Assembly: GCA_013299055.1 (NCBI GenBank)
Contig: JAAFKB010000023.1
Location: 1 to 45,745 of the forward strand
Direction of reading: 5' to 3'
Length of the DNA: 45,745 bases
From: Sphaerotilus sp.
GTDB lineage: Bacteria; Pseudomonadota; Gammaproteobacteria; Burkholderiales; Burkholderiaceae_C
This document shows positions 45,480 through 45,745 of the stretch, in pieces. The notes below the pieces were generated by a model. It made no database searches and had not been told where the DNA came from. It worked only from the letters and a program-made list of their open reading frames with translations. Each line of letters opens with the position of its first letter. The stretch's first letter is position 1. The position numbers and the translations under genes are program-made.

Positions 45480-45745
45480 CCCGTCGGGCGCAGACCGGGC
45501 GGGCCGAGCTGCTGCGGGCGCTGGCGCAAGGCGTGGAGGCGCCGCTGGCGCTGGACGCCACGGAAACCGTGTGGTTCGGGTTTCGCTCGATCCCCGTTGT
45601 GCGTCATTCCTTTGGGCCTATATCCGACCGAGTAGTCCTCGAAGTTGGATCTGACGGATGGATTCCGTCCGAAGTCGAGAATGTGTCCCAACCTCCCTTG
45701 CAGATGGACACGATCTGGGCGGTCGTCGAGCGCACCGAGATTCCG
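45476..45745 (+). CDS. Unknown third gene of SEFIR-MoxR operon, cut by window
   Basis: The ATG overlaps the MoxR stop by 4 bp, and the frame is open to the end of the window (90 codons). The visible part begins MTRRAQTGRAELLRALAQG and continues with VWFGFRSIPVV and IWAVVERTEIP; no domain is recognised. The first 40 codons are strongly GC-rich, then composition drops (from about 45590), as if two sequences of different origin were joined. By position it could be a VMAP-like or vWA partner, but nothing visible proves that. Confidence 0.65.
   Translation, partial: MTRRAQTGRAELLRALAQGVEAPLALDATETVWFGFRSIPVVRHSFGPISDRVVLEVGSDGWIPSEVENVSQPPLQMDTIWAVVERTEIP

Overview
The window is GC-rich, densely coded chromosomal DNA. 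The block phoH - bcp - Mth938-like gene - alaA - hom, together with guaB/guaA and tadA-ldcA, points to a betaproteobacterium of the order Burkholderiales. A member of the Leptothrix/Sphaerotilus/Rubrivivax group is a reasonable guess, but this is inferred from gene content and order, not from a database match.

Layout. (1) 1-4369, plus strand: guaB (5' end outside the window), an MFS efflux pump and guaA, tightly packed. (2) 4376-9861, minus strand: an HDOD signalling protein and a very large hybrid histidine kinase (CHASE, PAS, HisKA/HATPase, REC, Hpt). (3) 10074-11309, plus strand: an OpgC-type membrane acyltransferase. (4) 11347-32614, minus strand: the centrepiece, fifteen genes in a row with overlaps or short gaps. 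In transcription order they are GH2 glycosidase, GH9 endoglucanase, glgC, glgP, a duplicated outer-membrane beta-barrel, a REC-PP2C phosphatase, a STAS antagonist, an NDP-sugar pyrophosphorylase, an RsbW-like kinase, a BcsA-like processive GT2 synthase, four consecutive DUF3131 proteins and an SGNH hydrolase. (5) 32722-39727: housekeeping and signalling genes (DUF1653, DUF72, tadA, ldcA, a GGDEF protein, phoH, bcp). (6) 39841-42930: Mth938-like gene, alaA, hom. (7) 43078-end: a SEFIR-domain protein, a MoxR-type AAA+ ATPase and a truncated third gene. These sit where thrC is usually expected and look like a conflict/defence island.

How region 4 may work (inference). GlgP releases glucose-1-phosphate from glycogen. 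Pyrophosphorylases activate sugars. The GT2 enzyme polymerises and translocates a beta-glycan across the inner membrane. The four DUF3131 proteins are predicted at three envelope addresses (inner-membrane anchor, two lipoproteins, one secreted) and may handle the chain in the periplasm. The beta-barrel may release it, GH9/GH2 trim it, and SGNH/OpgC add or remove acyl groups. A complete PP2C-STAS-kinase partner switch inside the operon, instead of a PilZ domain on the synthase, suggests phosphorylation-based control. I do not recognise this combination as a named system; it is my main candidate for an undescribed polysaccharide pathway.

Smaller regulatory candidates include a putative small RNA or leader between bcp and phoH, an operator-rich AT-rich patch upstream of the GGDEF gene, and a possibly leaderless tadA.
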